Shown: positions 1-12,099 of the stretch, one piece after another
Position numbering within the stretch: the first letter of the stretch is position 1
How the letters are laid out: each line of letters starts with the position of its first letter
Origin: Symbiodinium natans
Taxonomy: Eukaryota > Sar > Dinophyceae > Suessiales > Symbiodiniaceae
Assembly (NCBI GenBank): GCA_905221605.1
Contig: CAJNDS010000067.1
Location: 176,592 to 240,591, forward strand
DNA: 64,000 nt
Direction: 5' to 3'
Translations under genes and position numbers: made by a program
The notes under the pieces: generated by a model
Database searches by the model: none
The model's input: the letters and a program-made list of their open reading frames with translations, nothing else
What the model was told of the DNA's origin: nothing

Positions 1-855
1 GGCCCTGGTCCTCTACGCAGAAGTTCACGGGCACTTCAACATAGCCAGGGGGCTCGCAGGTTCTTCCTAAACCTCAAGCCCTCACGATTGAACCTGAAGG
101 TCTTGAAGGCAATAACGCTTGTAGGGTTTACGGTTCAATGTTTGCCAAACGGGTACATGCACTTCTGTGCTTCCAATGAAAGCACCTGCTCGCAGCCCTG
201 CGACGAAGTTTTTGCCGAAACCTTGAGGAAGCCCTGAAGCCACAAAAACCCAAGAAAGCCACAGCGAAACCCTCCCCCCCCACCCCCCAGATCGCAGAAA
301 CCACGTGTCTATCAGTGCAAGAAACGGCCTGTAAGAGCTTACGGCTGGTTTCGTGAGTGGCTCGCGAGCGGTTGGGATTTCTTGGTCAACGGTAAGCGCA
401 CGCAAGTGGTAAGGCGAAAAAGGGAACTCCTTGACAAACATGGCTACCTCCAAACCGCCTTTTCTTAAGCCTTCGAGTCCTTAGACCAGAAGCCGCTGCC
501 TCGGGGCTCTTGCTCAGCTTCCAGGCCAGGGCGTGCTCCCGTGCACCCGAGCCTGCGAAAGGAAGAAGGCGGGAGTGAGAAGGTTTGCGCTTCACCAAGC
601 CGCAATCCACGAAGTTTCAGTTCCCCCGACATGACTTTTGCATCGGGAAGCCCGGACCATCGGACCATCCTGAACCCCAGGTTCGTTGGGACTCTCGTTG
701 GGACTCTTCGGATTCAGCCTAGCACCAGCACCGGCCGGCGCGCGCGAAGGAAGGACAAGGCCTCGAGGAAAGAAAAGTGCCAACATGTGCCAGCTGATTA
801 AAGTTTCTCCCGGGCCTCCCTTCTCAGTCAAACCGACTAACAGAACCCACCTCAT
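1..855 (-). CDS. purD: Phosphoribosylamine-glycine ligase (GAR synthetase), 5' part, runs off the left edge
   Basis: GAR synthetase joins phosphoribosylamine and glycine, the second step of purine synthesis. Two exons are clear. Exon 1 (834-855) begins at the ATG at 855 and reads MRWVLLV plus one base. After a GT...AG intron, exon 2 (500-552, acceptor TTTCGCAG) continues in frame as GSGAREHALAWKLSKSPE. Together they give the ATP-grasp N-terminus, whose usual form is VLVIGSGGREHALAWKL. The exon 2 donor appears to be GC. The next expected block, around APGN, was not found. A stretch at about 1-50 reads VEVPVNFCVEDQG and could be a further exon, but that is only tentative. The gene lies 1.25 kb downstream of purF on the same strand, which supports the assignment. 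The rest is outside the window. Confidence 0.68.
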
Positions 856-2102
856 CAGTCATGCTTACCCTGCCCTCCAAACCCCCCGCTGCTAAACCCG
901 AGTACCGGGTCGCCCGCCGAGTTGATTCCGTAGCATCGCTGGCCTGACTTCTGCAAGTTCTGCAGTTGAGAAAAAAAGTGGGTTTTGGCTTCCAAGTGTC
1001 AGGACCAAAGCAGGGGACTAGGCCTTGCCTCAGATGTGGAATATTAGGTTCAAGCCCACCTGAACCCTGAACCCAAAGGTGTGCTGAAAGCTACTGCGAA
1101 CGGCAGAAGTCTAGCGAGCTGGTGCGATCTGTTATCCCTGTGAAACCTGGGTACTCCCTGCATCCCGTAGAACGCTGATCGTTCTTCCGGATGCTGTGCC
1201 GAATGATCTCTGTAGCACTGTAAAAAAAAACCATCTTTCTCTGACAAGGCTACTATGTCAGAGGCATCTCTCTGACATGAGAGCTTAGCCCGCGGCTGCT
1301 TCCCTCCATCCATAGGGCGAAGGCGCGGCAGCAAACCCGGGCTCCTCTACACAAAAGGAAGTTGCCCCTTCAGGGCTTGTGAGGGGTTTGGGGGGACATT
1401 TGGGGGTTTGAGGGGGGGGTGGGGAGTTTGGGCGATGATTCGTTTGGGGCTTTCGGGGTTTTTGGAGTGCTCCTAGAGCCCTAGATTACATGTTTGCATG
1501 GACCTGCAAGTGGCTCGCGCAAGAAAGTGCTGATTCCTGTGTTGAGGCCTACGGAGCAATCCGAAACTCCAGTGCCCTCACATCCCGAAACCGGCATCTC
1601 CACCTTGGGTGGGAAATGAAGATGCCGATTCTGAGGTTCAGATGATCAAATGACATTCAAATGACTCCAAATGTTGCCTCCGGGTGTGGGATAGTCGCCG
1701 GTGAAGTACCTCAAGTGAAGAAGCGGCGCAGCCGGATGTGGTGTCACCCACTCTCTCTCACGCACACACTGAGCGTCTCGGAATGACAAGTCAAAAGCCC
1801 CACGTGGCACCAAAACAGCTGCTGCAGCTTCTATGCCGAAACTTGCTCACTGGGATGTTGGGAGACTGCGCGCTGGGGCAGCTCATGCCCAAAAAGGGTG
1901 AAAGAATTGTTCATCAAACCGAGGATCCCCTCAGCGAACGACGGTGCCCTTTTAACAAAGATCTGGCATCCCTACCCGGGTTACCCCATCAGCGAATCGG
2001 CCCTATCTGTCGGGGCTGAGCTCAACTTCCGATGTTAAGGTAAGGCCAATGCTAGGCCCAAATAAGCCAAATCTTCTTCAGGCTGGGCCTAGCTCAAGCC
2101 GC
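856..2102. other. Spacer between purF and purD
   Basis: This lies between the purF stop and the purD start. It holds the purD 5' region and some G-rich sequence near 1,380-1,440. I recognise no gene in it. Short open frames on both strands show no motif I know. Confidence 0.4.
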
Positions 2103-5100
2103 TTAGCGGGAGCCCCGCATACTTGAAGCGTTGGTGTATGAAAAAGGCATCACGCTCCCACCGCTCTGAAACGCAACGCCGAGCTTCCAGTCGCCGCTGT
2201 GGTGTGGCAGCGCACGGTGGAGGTCCTGAGCAAAGCCGGCAAAGCTTTTGGGGATCTTAGGGATCTTCAGTTCGATCTGCCTGGGCGCCCTGCTTTCGTT
2301 CACAAGTTGTACTGTTTTTTGAAGGTTTCGAGAGGCCTTGGGCCTGGAGGTGTTCGCATTGTGGGCCGATGGCGAAGCCAAGACGCCAAGAGCTCTTTCT
2401 GGCCCAACCCGAACCCGCTCCTCCACGCTCTGGTACAGGATGTGGACCTTGGCCTTGCAGTCCTCGGGTCGCACCTCGGACGGACCCGCGAATGCCCCTT
2501 TTTGATCTTTTTGTTTTTGACTTGTCACAGGCATGGGTCTCTTCTCCAGCGTGTGGCCTGTGGCTCGTTGGGTGCCTGGCGTCCTGGGCGATGCGCAGCG
2601 AGATCTCCTCTGGAGTAAAGGACTCGTAGATCTTCTGCACCTGAGGGGACTGAGCAACTTGCGCAGAAGTCTCGACCGAGGGCAAGTCTCTGTGAAGTCT
2701 CTGTCAGTAGTCCAGACCCAACTTGACGCAATCTGAGGCATCCTGAGGCAATCTGAGGCTATCTGAGGCATCCTGAGGCAATCGCGTGGTTCACCGTCGT
2801 GCCAGAGCTCAGCGGGGCCTCCGCCAACCCAAGGTGTAAGCGGTTGATGAAGCACTGCGTTCAGGTTTAGGGGGGGTGAAACTGCAACATATTTTGAAAC
2901 TGGATTTGTGCACCTGCCAGGAATCTGTTCCACTACCAGCCGGCATGCAGTGCTAAACCAGGATGCGAAGGGCTCTCATGTTGCAACTAGCGGGAGGTAA
3001 GACGTAAGAAAATTTCGTGCCGACATGGCCACCATCAAACGCAGATCTCAGAGTCACCTACCTGGTTGGACTACACGACAGCAACACACCAGGAAGCCTT
3101 AAGCTCTTCGCGGCACAAGCGGTAGACTTCGTTGACAATGTGCTCCTTGCCCCTGGCGCCACGCTGCGTGAAGCCAAGGTCACATGAAGGGCACCACGCT
3201 GTCAGCTACAGATATCCTTCCGCCCTGCCCCGCGCCTCTCTTTCAGCAGGCCAATGGCCTGAAGGTATGCATGTCATGTTGATTGATGGAAACTTGGCTG
3301 TCAGCCGATGTTCACCGGGATCAGCAAACCTTTTGGCTTCGAGCAGGAGACGGCATGATGTTCTTAAAAGCGACCCTGGCTTAAAATGGGTGGGGGAGAG
3401 GGCGGGTGCATCCTATTTGCAAAACAATGCTCCTATGAGCAAGTCCTCCCGACAGCGTGATGTTCTTAAAAGAAAACTTGCCTGACTTAACAGTGGGGGG
3501 TGGCAGCCCGCCCCAGCATTTGCTTTCGACGGCATGATGCGCTGCCAAGCGCACTGCCCTTCTTCCTTCCCTTCCCTCCCCTTCCTTCCTTCCCACCTCT
3601 GGGATGGTCCTATCTTGATGCTGAAATAGCATTCTTGATCCTGAAGATGCTTTGTTGATGCTGAAAACATTGTGTTGCGGCCTATAACGCAAGAGGGCAG
3701 GGGGTCAGGATGCTCCACACCAGGCAGCAGACAGTCTGGCCCAAACGGAATAGTGTACTTGTTCCCCCGGAATCCCAAATCACCTTCACCCGAGCAGTAA
3801 GCCCGCTGAATGGGCAACATCGGGCAACGGGGCCGAGGGCAGGGCGGCTTTGAAGGCCGCGAGGTCTCCCAGCTTGGCCATGTCCTGAAAGGGTGGAGAG
3901 GCAGGGAGGGGGAGGGGGGCAGGCGACTCTGGCGACAGAGTCCGGCGGGGTGGGTGGGGGGGGGGGGGGGGGGGGCGAATCTCAAAAAGAACCTCCGAAG
4001 CCTCAGCATCTTCGAGGCACTTTCTGCCAACTCAAGGGCTTCTGGGCACTTCAGAGCAGTTCAGGTGGTTGTGTACGCTGGCAGAGTTGCGTGCCTTAGG
4101 GAAAAAACGTTGACAGATAAATTGCTACGTATATTCCCATACTCTGTAGACTGCTGGCCGAACACCCTTTCAAAGGCTGACGTTGCACGGCACCAAGGCG
4201 GCTGGAAGCCAAGTCTCTAATCGATTTTTACAGCAACTTCTCCGGTCCAGCAGACCCCGGAGATCCGACAGCTGGAGCCCGGCGAAACAGGGCCCCGACA
4301 ATGCCGTACACGTCCGGGTATCGGATTTGTGGGCAGCTGGACCTCAGCTCAAGCGATGCGCGCTCTCTCAGAGACCTCTTTCCCTCAGTTTTGTCAGCTT
4401 CCTCTTCTACATCGCGCTCTCGAATTTTCGAATCCTGCAGGATGCTCTCTTGGTGCCTGGCACTACGATGATTTGCGTGGGCCCCATCTTGTCCAACGTC
4501 CTGTGCATGGGCTCGCAGGCTCACGGGCTCACAGATTCAAGGGCTCAGGGAGCTTCGGGTCGCTTCGGGGAGTTGCGGGGGAGTGTCACACTCTGGTTTC
4601 AGTTTGCAGAAATCACCCTAATCCCAAGACCAATCCCAGTCCTCAAGATGGCATTCTTCAAGGTGTTGCCGCGGACGATGGAGTCGTCCAAGGCAACCAC
4701 GGCATCCTCAGATGGTTCGGATTGAGAGTTTACCTTAGAAATGTTGACAGCCTCTTGTGTTTAAAAGCGGTTGTTGTGATCGTTGTGATCCCCATGATGC
4801 TGGCCTGCCCCCGCCGCACCGTTCCGTAGTGGATGTCGTAGGCATGCATCGTCAGGTGCTCGCGGGAGGAGTCCTCCGAATCTACAGTCGACCCGTTCTC
4901 CATTTGACAGAATAATGCCGCGAACTCGGGCAGCCTCGGGCACAGCTCAAGGCTGAGGGAGTAGGGTGAGCACAGTAGGCTTCTCGGAGTTGTGTTGTTC
5001 TGAGGCGTTCTGGGGCACGCAACGCGTCCTCCTGGATGAAGGTCCTGATCTTCGCATCCTTGTGAACCACTTTCTCAGTGCGCACCTTCTGCCACAGGGA

Positions 5101-6262
5101 ATGTCTTTCGAGTGAGGCCGCTCAAGGCTGGAGGTGTCTGAATGGTGCGAAATGGTGCACATCCTTTGCGCAGAAAGCTCCAGGACTCTTGGCGCCTTGG
5201 CGCTGAGCAGCTCGTGGAGCTTCGCCTCGTCGATTTTCACCGCGCTGCCGTTTTGGCCCATCGCCTGCGCTTCGTGAGCCCTGAGGGTTTTTACAGGGTT
5301 CGCTGTGATTGGCGCGTTCACAAGGCTTACAGCGTCTAACAGCGGGGCTTACAGCTTAGATTGTTACTGAAACTCGTTTGAAAGGTAGTTTGACTCATGG
5401 TCGCACTGCGGAATCCACGAGCTCAGGAACTCATCAGGCGCCGGTATTGATGTACGCTGCACATGGAGTCGGTAACAGCCCAACCCCTTGATCCCCCTTC
5501 AGCCCCCAAAACCTTGAACCACTAAAAGCCCCTGGCCCGAATGACTCAAACCCTCCAAAAACTCGAAACGGCCTTGACCAGTTCAGCCTTCTGGCGGTCC
5601 AAGTGATCCTGGGCCTGGAGGCAGCGTTGGACTCACAAGTTCAAGCGACAGCGCTTCGCTGCATCCTCTGAACTCGAATCTGCGCTCTCTTGCTCGTCTT
5701 TTGGTTGGAGGAGTTTAGGGCACCTACAGGGCCCAACCTGAGAGAAGTCGCTACTTCGAGCCTCACGGTTTCGGCTAGTTGCTGGCAGTAGCGCCCCTCT
5801 CAGACCCCCAAAAAAAACAAGAATTCGGCCACCTTACCCCCCCCCCGCCCGCCCACTCTTCGGCTCTTCAAGGCCTGCTTTGCCAAGCCCAGGAAGGCGA
5901 GCTCCGAGGTGTTGGGGATGAAGCTGAGCACCGTGTTCCTGGGCTTAAACCCCCCCCCGCTAAGGCGCAAAGACCGAAACACCTTTAAGGCGGCCCAGAT
6001 GCGCCAGGGAGAGGCCGTTCACGTCCAACCTGATGCTTTGCTCCGAAGAGCCGGGGGCGGCTTTTATTTTCAGACTTCTTGAAGATGTTGGACGTAGTTT
6101 TGGGACGTAGTTTTGGGACGTTTCTTAGAATGTGGGGTTGGCTAAGTGCACTGTGACAAGTGACTGGGTGGGCAAACTGATGTGCATGAATTAAGCCGCT
6201 CAGTGTCGGGCAAATTCAGCAGCGGAGGCAGCAAGAGTCGGCCCAGTTCCTTCCAGTCGTGG
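2103..6262 (-). CDS. purF: Amidophosphoribosyltransferase (PRPP amidotransferase), Bacteroidetes-like form, 3' half
   Basis: The enzyme makes phosphoribosylamine from PRPP and glutamine, the first committed step of purine synthesis. Exons on the minus strand: 6,200-6,262 (WKELGRLLLPPLL), 5,857-5,938 (NTVLSFIPNTSELAFLG), 5,196-5,280 (VKIDEAKLHELLSAK), 5,032-5,088 (KDAKIRTFIQ), 4,805-4,873 (DSSREHLTMHAYDIHYG), 4,642-4,706 (VVALDDSIVRGNTLK, the PRPP loop), 4,462-4,500 (LDKMGPTQIIVV), 4,300-4,342 (SSCPQIRYPDVYGI), 3,846-3,884 (DMAKLGDLAAFKA), an 18-nt microexon at 3,241-3,258 (AIGLLK), 3,098-3,163 (KEHIVNEVYRLC), 2,584-2,640 (YESFTPEEISLRIAQ), 2,421-2,474 (DCKAKVHILYQSVE) and 2,103-2,225 (HHSGDWKLG to the TAA stop). 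From 5,088 to the stop all phases join. Donors are GC, GA or GT. An exon is probably missing between 5,857 and 5,280. The glutaminase exons expected above 6,262 were not found, so the gene is 5' incomplete or they lie elsewhere. Confidence 0.86.
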
Positions 6263-6553
6263 CCAGTAGAGGACTTATCTCAACGCCCACTCAGGGACGA
6301 AAGCACATGCAGGGTGTCCAGGGGTGTGTCGGGAAGTAGATCCCGGTTGAAAGGTGGGGCGTCTCTGGGTTTTTCGAGTCTGCCTCCTTGTGGCCGAGTC
6401 CACATGCAGTCCAAAGAATCCCAGAGCATGCCAGGAGTGCCCAAAATCCCTCCCCCCCAGAGCCCCACACTCACAGCAGACCCTTGCGGTGGTTGTGAAT
6501 TGCTTGGTAGGCACGTGTTGTCTGTGTATCCTTGGAACTGGTCTCCGGAAAGA

Positions 6554-6700
6554 GAGATGCCCCTAAACCCTAAAACCCTAAGCCTGCAACCCAAACCCTA
6601 TACCCTAAACCCCTATCCTAAACTCTGAACCCATAACCCTACCACGAAGCCCTAGCCAAACCCTATACCCCAAGCCCGAAAGCCTACACCCAAAACCCTA
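6554..6700. repeat. Degenerate CCCTAAA telomere-type repeats
   Basis: Imperfect copies of CCCTAAA (variants CCCTATA, CCCAAAA, CTCTGAA) run for about 150 bp just upstream of the last identified purF exon. They mark the edge between gene and repeat block. Confidence 0.8.
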
Positions 6701-6989
6701 AAACAAGCAAGAGCAAAACAATAAAATAGAATTATACTACGAAAATGAACAAACCACGTAGAAGCAGCTTCCAAGATTAAGTATATGCATATATCTATAT
6801 ACATATCCGCCGACCCCAGCGGTAGCAGGGCGGCGTCAGTGAAGACCCCCCACCGCCCTCACCGCCCTCACCCGCTCTCACAGCATGCTGCTCATGACAC
6901 CTTGAATTGGAGTGTTTTTGCATTGTTTGGCTTCAGTGCATGCCCAAACCCCGCCACCCATCGCCGTCACCCATGACGCCTTGAATTGG

Positions 6990-9950
6990 ACCTTTGACCC
7001 CCCCCCACCCCATCCATTCAGGTGGTTTAAAGGGTCCAGTGCATGCCCGACCACCCCACGCCCCCCCACACCCCCCCACCCCCCCCCCCACCCCCCCCCC
7101 ACACCCCCCCCACACCCCCCACCCCCCCACCCCCCACGCACCGCCCCCCACCCCCCACCCCCCCACCCCCCACGCACCGCCCCCCACTGAACCCATGGCT
7201 CCTGGCCCCATTGGCTCATGGTCCACGGCCCATGGATGTGGCTTCTCAGCTGACTTTAAAGGCTCCGCCCGCTCCGCTTGCTCCGCTTGCTCCGCCCTCC
7301 GCCCTTCCAGCTCCGCCTACTCCCCTCTGGCCCATGCTCCCACTCTCCATCCCCTTGACCTACCCCTCATGGACCCCCCCACGCCCCCCCACACCCCCCC
7401 TACCCCTTACCCCTCACGCACCCATGCCCCTCATGGACCCATGGCTCCTGGCCCCATGGCTCCCCATTCATTATGGTCCACGGCCCAAGCAGGTGGCTTC
7501 TCCGCCCCTACCCCCACCACCTCTACCCTTCCCGCTCCGCATACTCCCTCCCTTGCCCAAGCCCCCCACGCACCCCGCCATGCTTCTCATGGACCCATGG
7601 CTCCTGGTCCCATTCTTCATCCCTCGACCTGCATGGGCTAATGCACCCTGCCCCGCCGCCCACGCTTGTCATGCTCCACCCCCACCCCCAACCCCCACCC
7701 CCACCCCCACCGCCCCCACCCCCACCCCCCACGCACCCACTGGACCCATGGCTCCTGGCCCCATTGGCTCATGGTCCGCGGCCCATGGATGTGGCTTCTC
7801 AGCCACCACCCACGCACCACCGTTCCCCGCCCATCCGCCCTTCCCGCTCTCCCCTTGCCCAAGCCCCCCACGCACCCCGCCATGCTTCTCATGGACCCAT
7901 GGTGTTGGTCCCATTCTTTATCCCTCGACCTGCATGGCTGCCAATGCTGGTCCTAGCATACTCCCCCCTTGCCCAAGCCCCCCACGCACCCCGCCATGCT
8001 TCTCATGGACCCATGGCTCCTGGTCCCATTCTTCATCCCTCGACCTGCATGGCTGCCAATGCTGGTCAAAAAAATGGCCCCTGCTCCACCCCCACCCCCA
8101 ACCCCCACCCCACCCCGCACGCACCCTGCCACCCCCAACCCCCAACCCCCCCCCCACCCCCCCACGCACCCCGCCCCCCACTGGACCCATGGCTCCTGGC
8201 CCCATTGGCTCATGGTCCACGGCCCATGGATGAGAAGCCGACTTTAAAGGCCCCAGTGCATGTCCGGGCCCTCCGCCCGCTCCGCCCGCTCCGCCCTCCG
8301 CCCTTCCAGCTCATGCACCCATGGCTCCTGGCCCCATGGCTCCCCTCCGCCCCTACCCCGACCACCCACGCACCCGCTCCCCGCCCATCCGCCCTTCCCG
8401 CTCCGCATACATTCCCCTTGCCCAAGCCCCCCACGCACCCCGCCATGCTTTTCTTGGACCCATGGCTCCTGGTCGCATTCTTCATCCCTTGAGCTGCTCC
8501 ACCCCCACCCGCAACCCCCACCCATACCGTACGCACCCAACCCCCACCCCCACCCACCCACACTTCCAACCCCCACCCCCACCCCCCATGCACCCCGCCC
8601 CCCACTGAACCCATGGCTCCTGGCCCCATTGGCTCATGGTCCACGGCCCATGGATGTGGCTTCTCGCTCCGCCCGCTCCGCTTGCTCCGCTTGCTCCGCC
8701 CTCCGCCCTTCCAGCTCCGCCTACTCCCCTCTGGCCCATGCTCCCACTCTCCATCCCCTTGACCTACCCCTCATGGACCCCCCCACGCCCCCCCACACCC
8801 CCCCTCCCCCTTGCCCCTCACGCACCCATGCCCCTCATGGACCCATGGCTCCTGGCCCCATGGCTCCCCATTCAATATCGTCCACGGCCCAAGCAGGTGG
8901 CTTCTCCACCCCTACCCCCACCACCTCTATCCTTCCCGCTCCGCATACTCCCTCCCTTGCCCAAGCCCCCCACGCACCCCGCCATGCTTCTCATGGACCC
9001 ATGGCTCCTGATCCCATTCTTCATCCCTCGACCTGCATGGCTGCCAATGCTGGTCCGAAAAATGGCCCCTCACCCCCAACCCCCCCCACCCCGCACGCAC
9101 CCTGCCCCGCCGCCCATGCTTGTCATGGACCCATGGCTCCTGGCCCAATGGCCCCCACCCCCAACCCCCACCCCCACCCCCACCACCCCCACCCCCACCC
9201 CCCACGCACCCCGCCCCCCACTGGACCCATGGCTCCTGGCCCCATTGGCTCGGCCCATGGATGTGGCTTCTCAGCTGACTTAAAAGCCAGCTCCGCCTAC
9301 TCCCCCCTTGGCCCATGCTCCCACTCTCCATCGCCTCGACCTCCCCCGCTTGGCCCGCTTGCTCTACCCCCACCACCCCAAGCCCCCCACGCACCCCGCA
9401 TGCTTCGCATGTACCCATGGCTCCCTGGTCCCCTTCTTCATCCCTCGACCGGCATTGTCTGCTGGTCCTGGCATACTCCCCCCCTTGCCCAAGCCCCCCA
9501 CGCACCCCGCCATGCTTCTCATGGACCCATGGCGCCTGGTCCCATTCTTCATCCCTCGACCTGCATGGCTGCCAATGCTGGTCCGAAAAATGGCCCCTGC
9601 TCCACCCCCCACCCCCAACCTCCACCCCCACCCCGCACGCACCCTGCCACACTTCCAACCCCCACCCCCACCGCCACGCACCCCGCCCCCCACCGGACCC
9701 ATGGCTCCTGGCCCCATTGGCTCATGGTCCACGGCCCATGGATGTGGCTTCTCAGCTGACTTTAAGGGCCCCAGTGCATGCCCGGGCCCTCCGCCCGCTC
9801 CGCCCGCTCCGCCCTCCGCCCTTCCAGCTCCGCCTACTCCACTCTGGCTCATGCTCCCACTCTCCATCCCCTTGACCTACCCCTCATGGACCCAGCTCCC
9901 TACCCCTTACCCCTCACGCACCCTCCCCATGATCCACACATTTGGCCTCG
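6990..9950. repeat. GC-rich complex tandem array (CCCATGGCTCCTGGCCCC family)
   Basis: About 3 kb of C-rich DNA in which cassettes recur in varying order: CCCATGGCTCCTGGCCCC, TGGCTCATGGTCCACGGCCC, GCTTCTCAGCTGACTT, CATGCTTCTCATGGACCC, and C-runs with CCCACGCACCCCGCC. The stretch at about 7,190-7,640 is repeated with few changes at about 8,595-9,060. Because stops are rare in this composition, open frames of 300-500 codons exist in several frames on both strands. Their Pro/His-rich products have no domain. I treat the block as non-coding. Confidence 0.85.
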
Positions 9951-9974
9951 GGAAGGGGGTTTTGGGAGGGGGGG

Positions 9975-10757
9975 GGACTCCAGACTCCAGATTTCCAGAA
10001 AAAATCTGGAGTACCCAGCCCCGGACTCCAGACTCCAGATTTCTAGAAAAAATCTGGAGTACCCCCAGACTCCAGACTCCAGATTTCCGCACCCCCACTG
10101 GAGTACCTCCAGACTCCAGACTCCAGATTTCAAAAAAAAATCTGGAGTACCGGGACTCTGGACTCCAGATTCTGGAGTCTGTAATCTGGAGTGTGGGGGC
10201 GCGAGTACTCCAGATTTTTTCTGGAAATCTGGAGTCTGGAGTCTGGGGTCCCGGTACTCCAGATTTTTTCTGGAAATCTGGAGTCTGGAGTCCGGGGCCC
10301 GGGTACTCCAGATTTTTTCTGGAATCTGGAGTCCGGGGCCCGGTACTCCAGATTTTTTCTGGAAATCTGGAGTCTGGAGTCCGGGGCCCGGGTACTCCAG
10401 ATTTTTTCTGGAAATCTGGAGTCTGGAGTCCGGGGCCCGGGTACTCCAGATTTTTTCTGGAAATCTGGAGTCTGGAGTCCGGGGCCCGGGTACTCCAGAT
10501 TTTTTCTGGAAATCTGGAGTCTGGAGTCCGGGGCCCGGGTACTCCAGATTTTTTCTGGAAATCTGGAGTCTGGAGTCCGGGGCCCGGGTACTCCAGATTT
10601 TTTCTGGAAATCTGGAGTCTGGAGTCCGGGGCCCGGGTACTCCAGATTTTTCTGGAAATCTGGAGTCTGGAGTCCGGGGCCCGGGTACTCCAGATTTTTT
10701 CTGGAAATCTGGAGTCTGGAGTCCGGGGCCCGGGTACTCCAGATTTGTTCTGGAAAT
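9975..10757. repeat. 49-bp palindromic satellite with an orientation switch
   Basis: The unit contains GTACTCCAGATTTTTTCTGG followed by AAATCTGGAGTCTGGAGTCC and GGGGCCCGG. Successive GTACTCC motifs lie 49 bp apart (for example at 10,441 and 10,490). About ten units run rightward from 10,200. Units at 9,975-10,150 are in the opposite orientation, so the block is a large inverted repeat made of palindromes (TCCAGATTT/AAATCTGGA). Since 49 is not a multiple of 3, each frame cycles through all three, and no stop occurs in any of them on the plus strand. Confidence 0.92.
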
Positions 10758-12070
10758 CTAGTGTTTAGGGTTTAGTGTGTAGGTTTCAGGGTTTAGTGTT
10801 TTGTGTTTAGGGTTGAGTGTTAAGTTTAGGTTTTAGGGTTGAGGGTCAAGCGGCTCGGCTAAAACCCAAATAAAACCCTAAACTCTGAAATCCAAACAGT
10901 AAGCATCTGAAACCCCGACGGGCTTTTGGTTTCAGGTTTAGATTTAGTAGGGCTCGAGGTTCTGGCCTTGGGGTTTGCTGTTTAGGGTTTAGGGTTTAGT
11001 GTCTAATGTTTAGGGTTTAGTTTGAAATGTTTAAGGTTTAGTTTTTGGGTTAAGTGCTTCAATGTTTAGGGTTTCGTGCTAAGTGTTTGGGGTTTGTGCT
11101 AAGGGCTTAGTGTTAAGTTTTTAGGGTTAGTGTTTAGGGTTTAGTGTTGAGGGTTTCGGGTTTGGGTTTTAGGTTAAGGGTTTTAAGGATTTTTACAAAT
11201 TTAAATGATCTGGGGAAGGCACCGGGGCTGCCCCAGACCATTGACAACTTAAAAAATCATTCTGTTTAGGCTTTAGGGTTTAGTGTGTAGGGTTTAGTGT
11301 GTAATGGTTAGGGTTTAGTTTGTAGGGTGTAGTGTTTAAGTGTTTAGGGTTTAGTGTTTAGTAAGGGTTTAGTGCTTAAGTGTTTAGGGTTTCGTGTTCA
11401 GTGTTTGGGGTTCGTGCTAAGGGCGTAGTGTTAAGCTTTTAGGGTTAGTGTTTACGCTGGTGTTTAGGGTTCAGTGCTAAGGGTTTCGGTTTTTTTTGGG
11501 TTAAGGGTTTAGTGTGTAGGGTTTAGTGTGTAATGTTTAGGGTTTAGTTTTTAGGGGTGCTTAGGTGTTTAGGGTTTCCTGTTAAGTGTTTGGGGTTTGT
11601 GCTAAGGGCTTAGTGTTAAGTTTTTACGGTTAGTGTTTAGGGTCTGGTGCTGAGTCTTTAGGGTTTAGTAGTGCTTAAGTGTTTAGGGTTTCGTGTCAAG
11701 TGTTTGGGGTTTGTGGGCCTGGTGTTAAGTTTTTAGGGGTAGTGTTTAGGGTCTAGTGCTGAGTGTTTAGGGTTTAGTGTGAAGGGTTTCAGTTTGGTTT
11801 TTTGGATTTAGGGTGTTAAGGATGTTTACTAGTGTTCAGGGTTTAGTGTGTAGGGTTTAGTGTGTAATGTTCAGGGTTTTGTTTTTAGGGTGTAGTGTTT
11901 GAGTGTTTAGGGTTTCGTGTTTAGGGTCTAGTGCTTAAGTGTTTAGGGTTTCATGTTAAGTGCTTGGGGTTTGTGCTAAGGGCTTAGTGTTAAGTTTTTG
12001 GGTTAGTGTTTAGGGTCTGGTGCTGAGTGTTTAGGGTTTAGAGCTAAGGGTTTCGGGGTTGGATTTCAGG
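10758..12070. repeat. Degenerate TTTAGGG-like repeat field
   Basis: About 1.3 kb is built from GTTTAGGGTTTAGTG, AGTGTTTAGGG and TTAAGTGTTTGGGGTTTGTG variants, with longer sub-repeats about 300 bp apart (near 11,270, 11,500 and 11,830). It looks like decayed, re-amplified interstitial telomeric DNA. No gene is seen. Confidence 0.85.
11203..11252. repeat. Hairpin repeat copy 1 (GATCTGGGGAAG...CCCCAGACC)
   Basis: The sequence GATCTGGGGAAGGCACCGG is followed by GGCTGCCCCAGACCA. It is nearly self-complementary and would fold into a hairpin of about 36 nt. Three more copies lie at 12,100-12,145, 12,305-12,352 and 12,648-12,692. Confidence 0.8.
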
Positions 12071-12099
12071 GTTAAGGGGTTTGAGGGTTTTTGCAAGTT

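Noticed and set aside
7043-9759. Plus-strand open frames of about 400-500 codons, Pro/His-rich (HGSWPHWLM, PMAPGPIG)
   Set aside because: They follow the repeat cassettes. Several frames on both strands are open at once, and there is no domain or splice pattern.
9308-10768. 486-codon open frame through the 49-bp satellite
   Set aside because: All three plus-strand frames are open because of unit composition. The product only mirrors the repeat.
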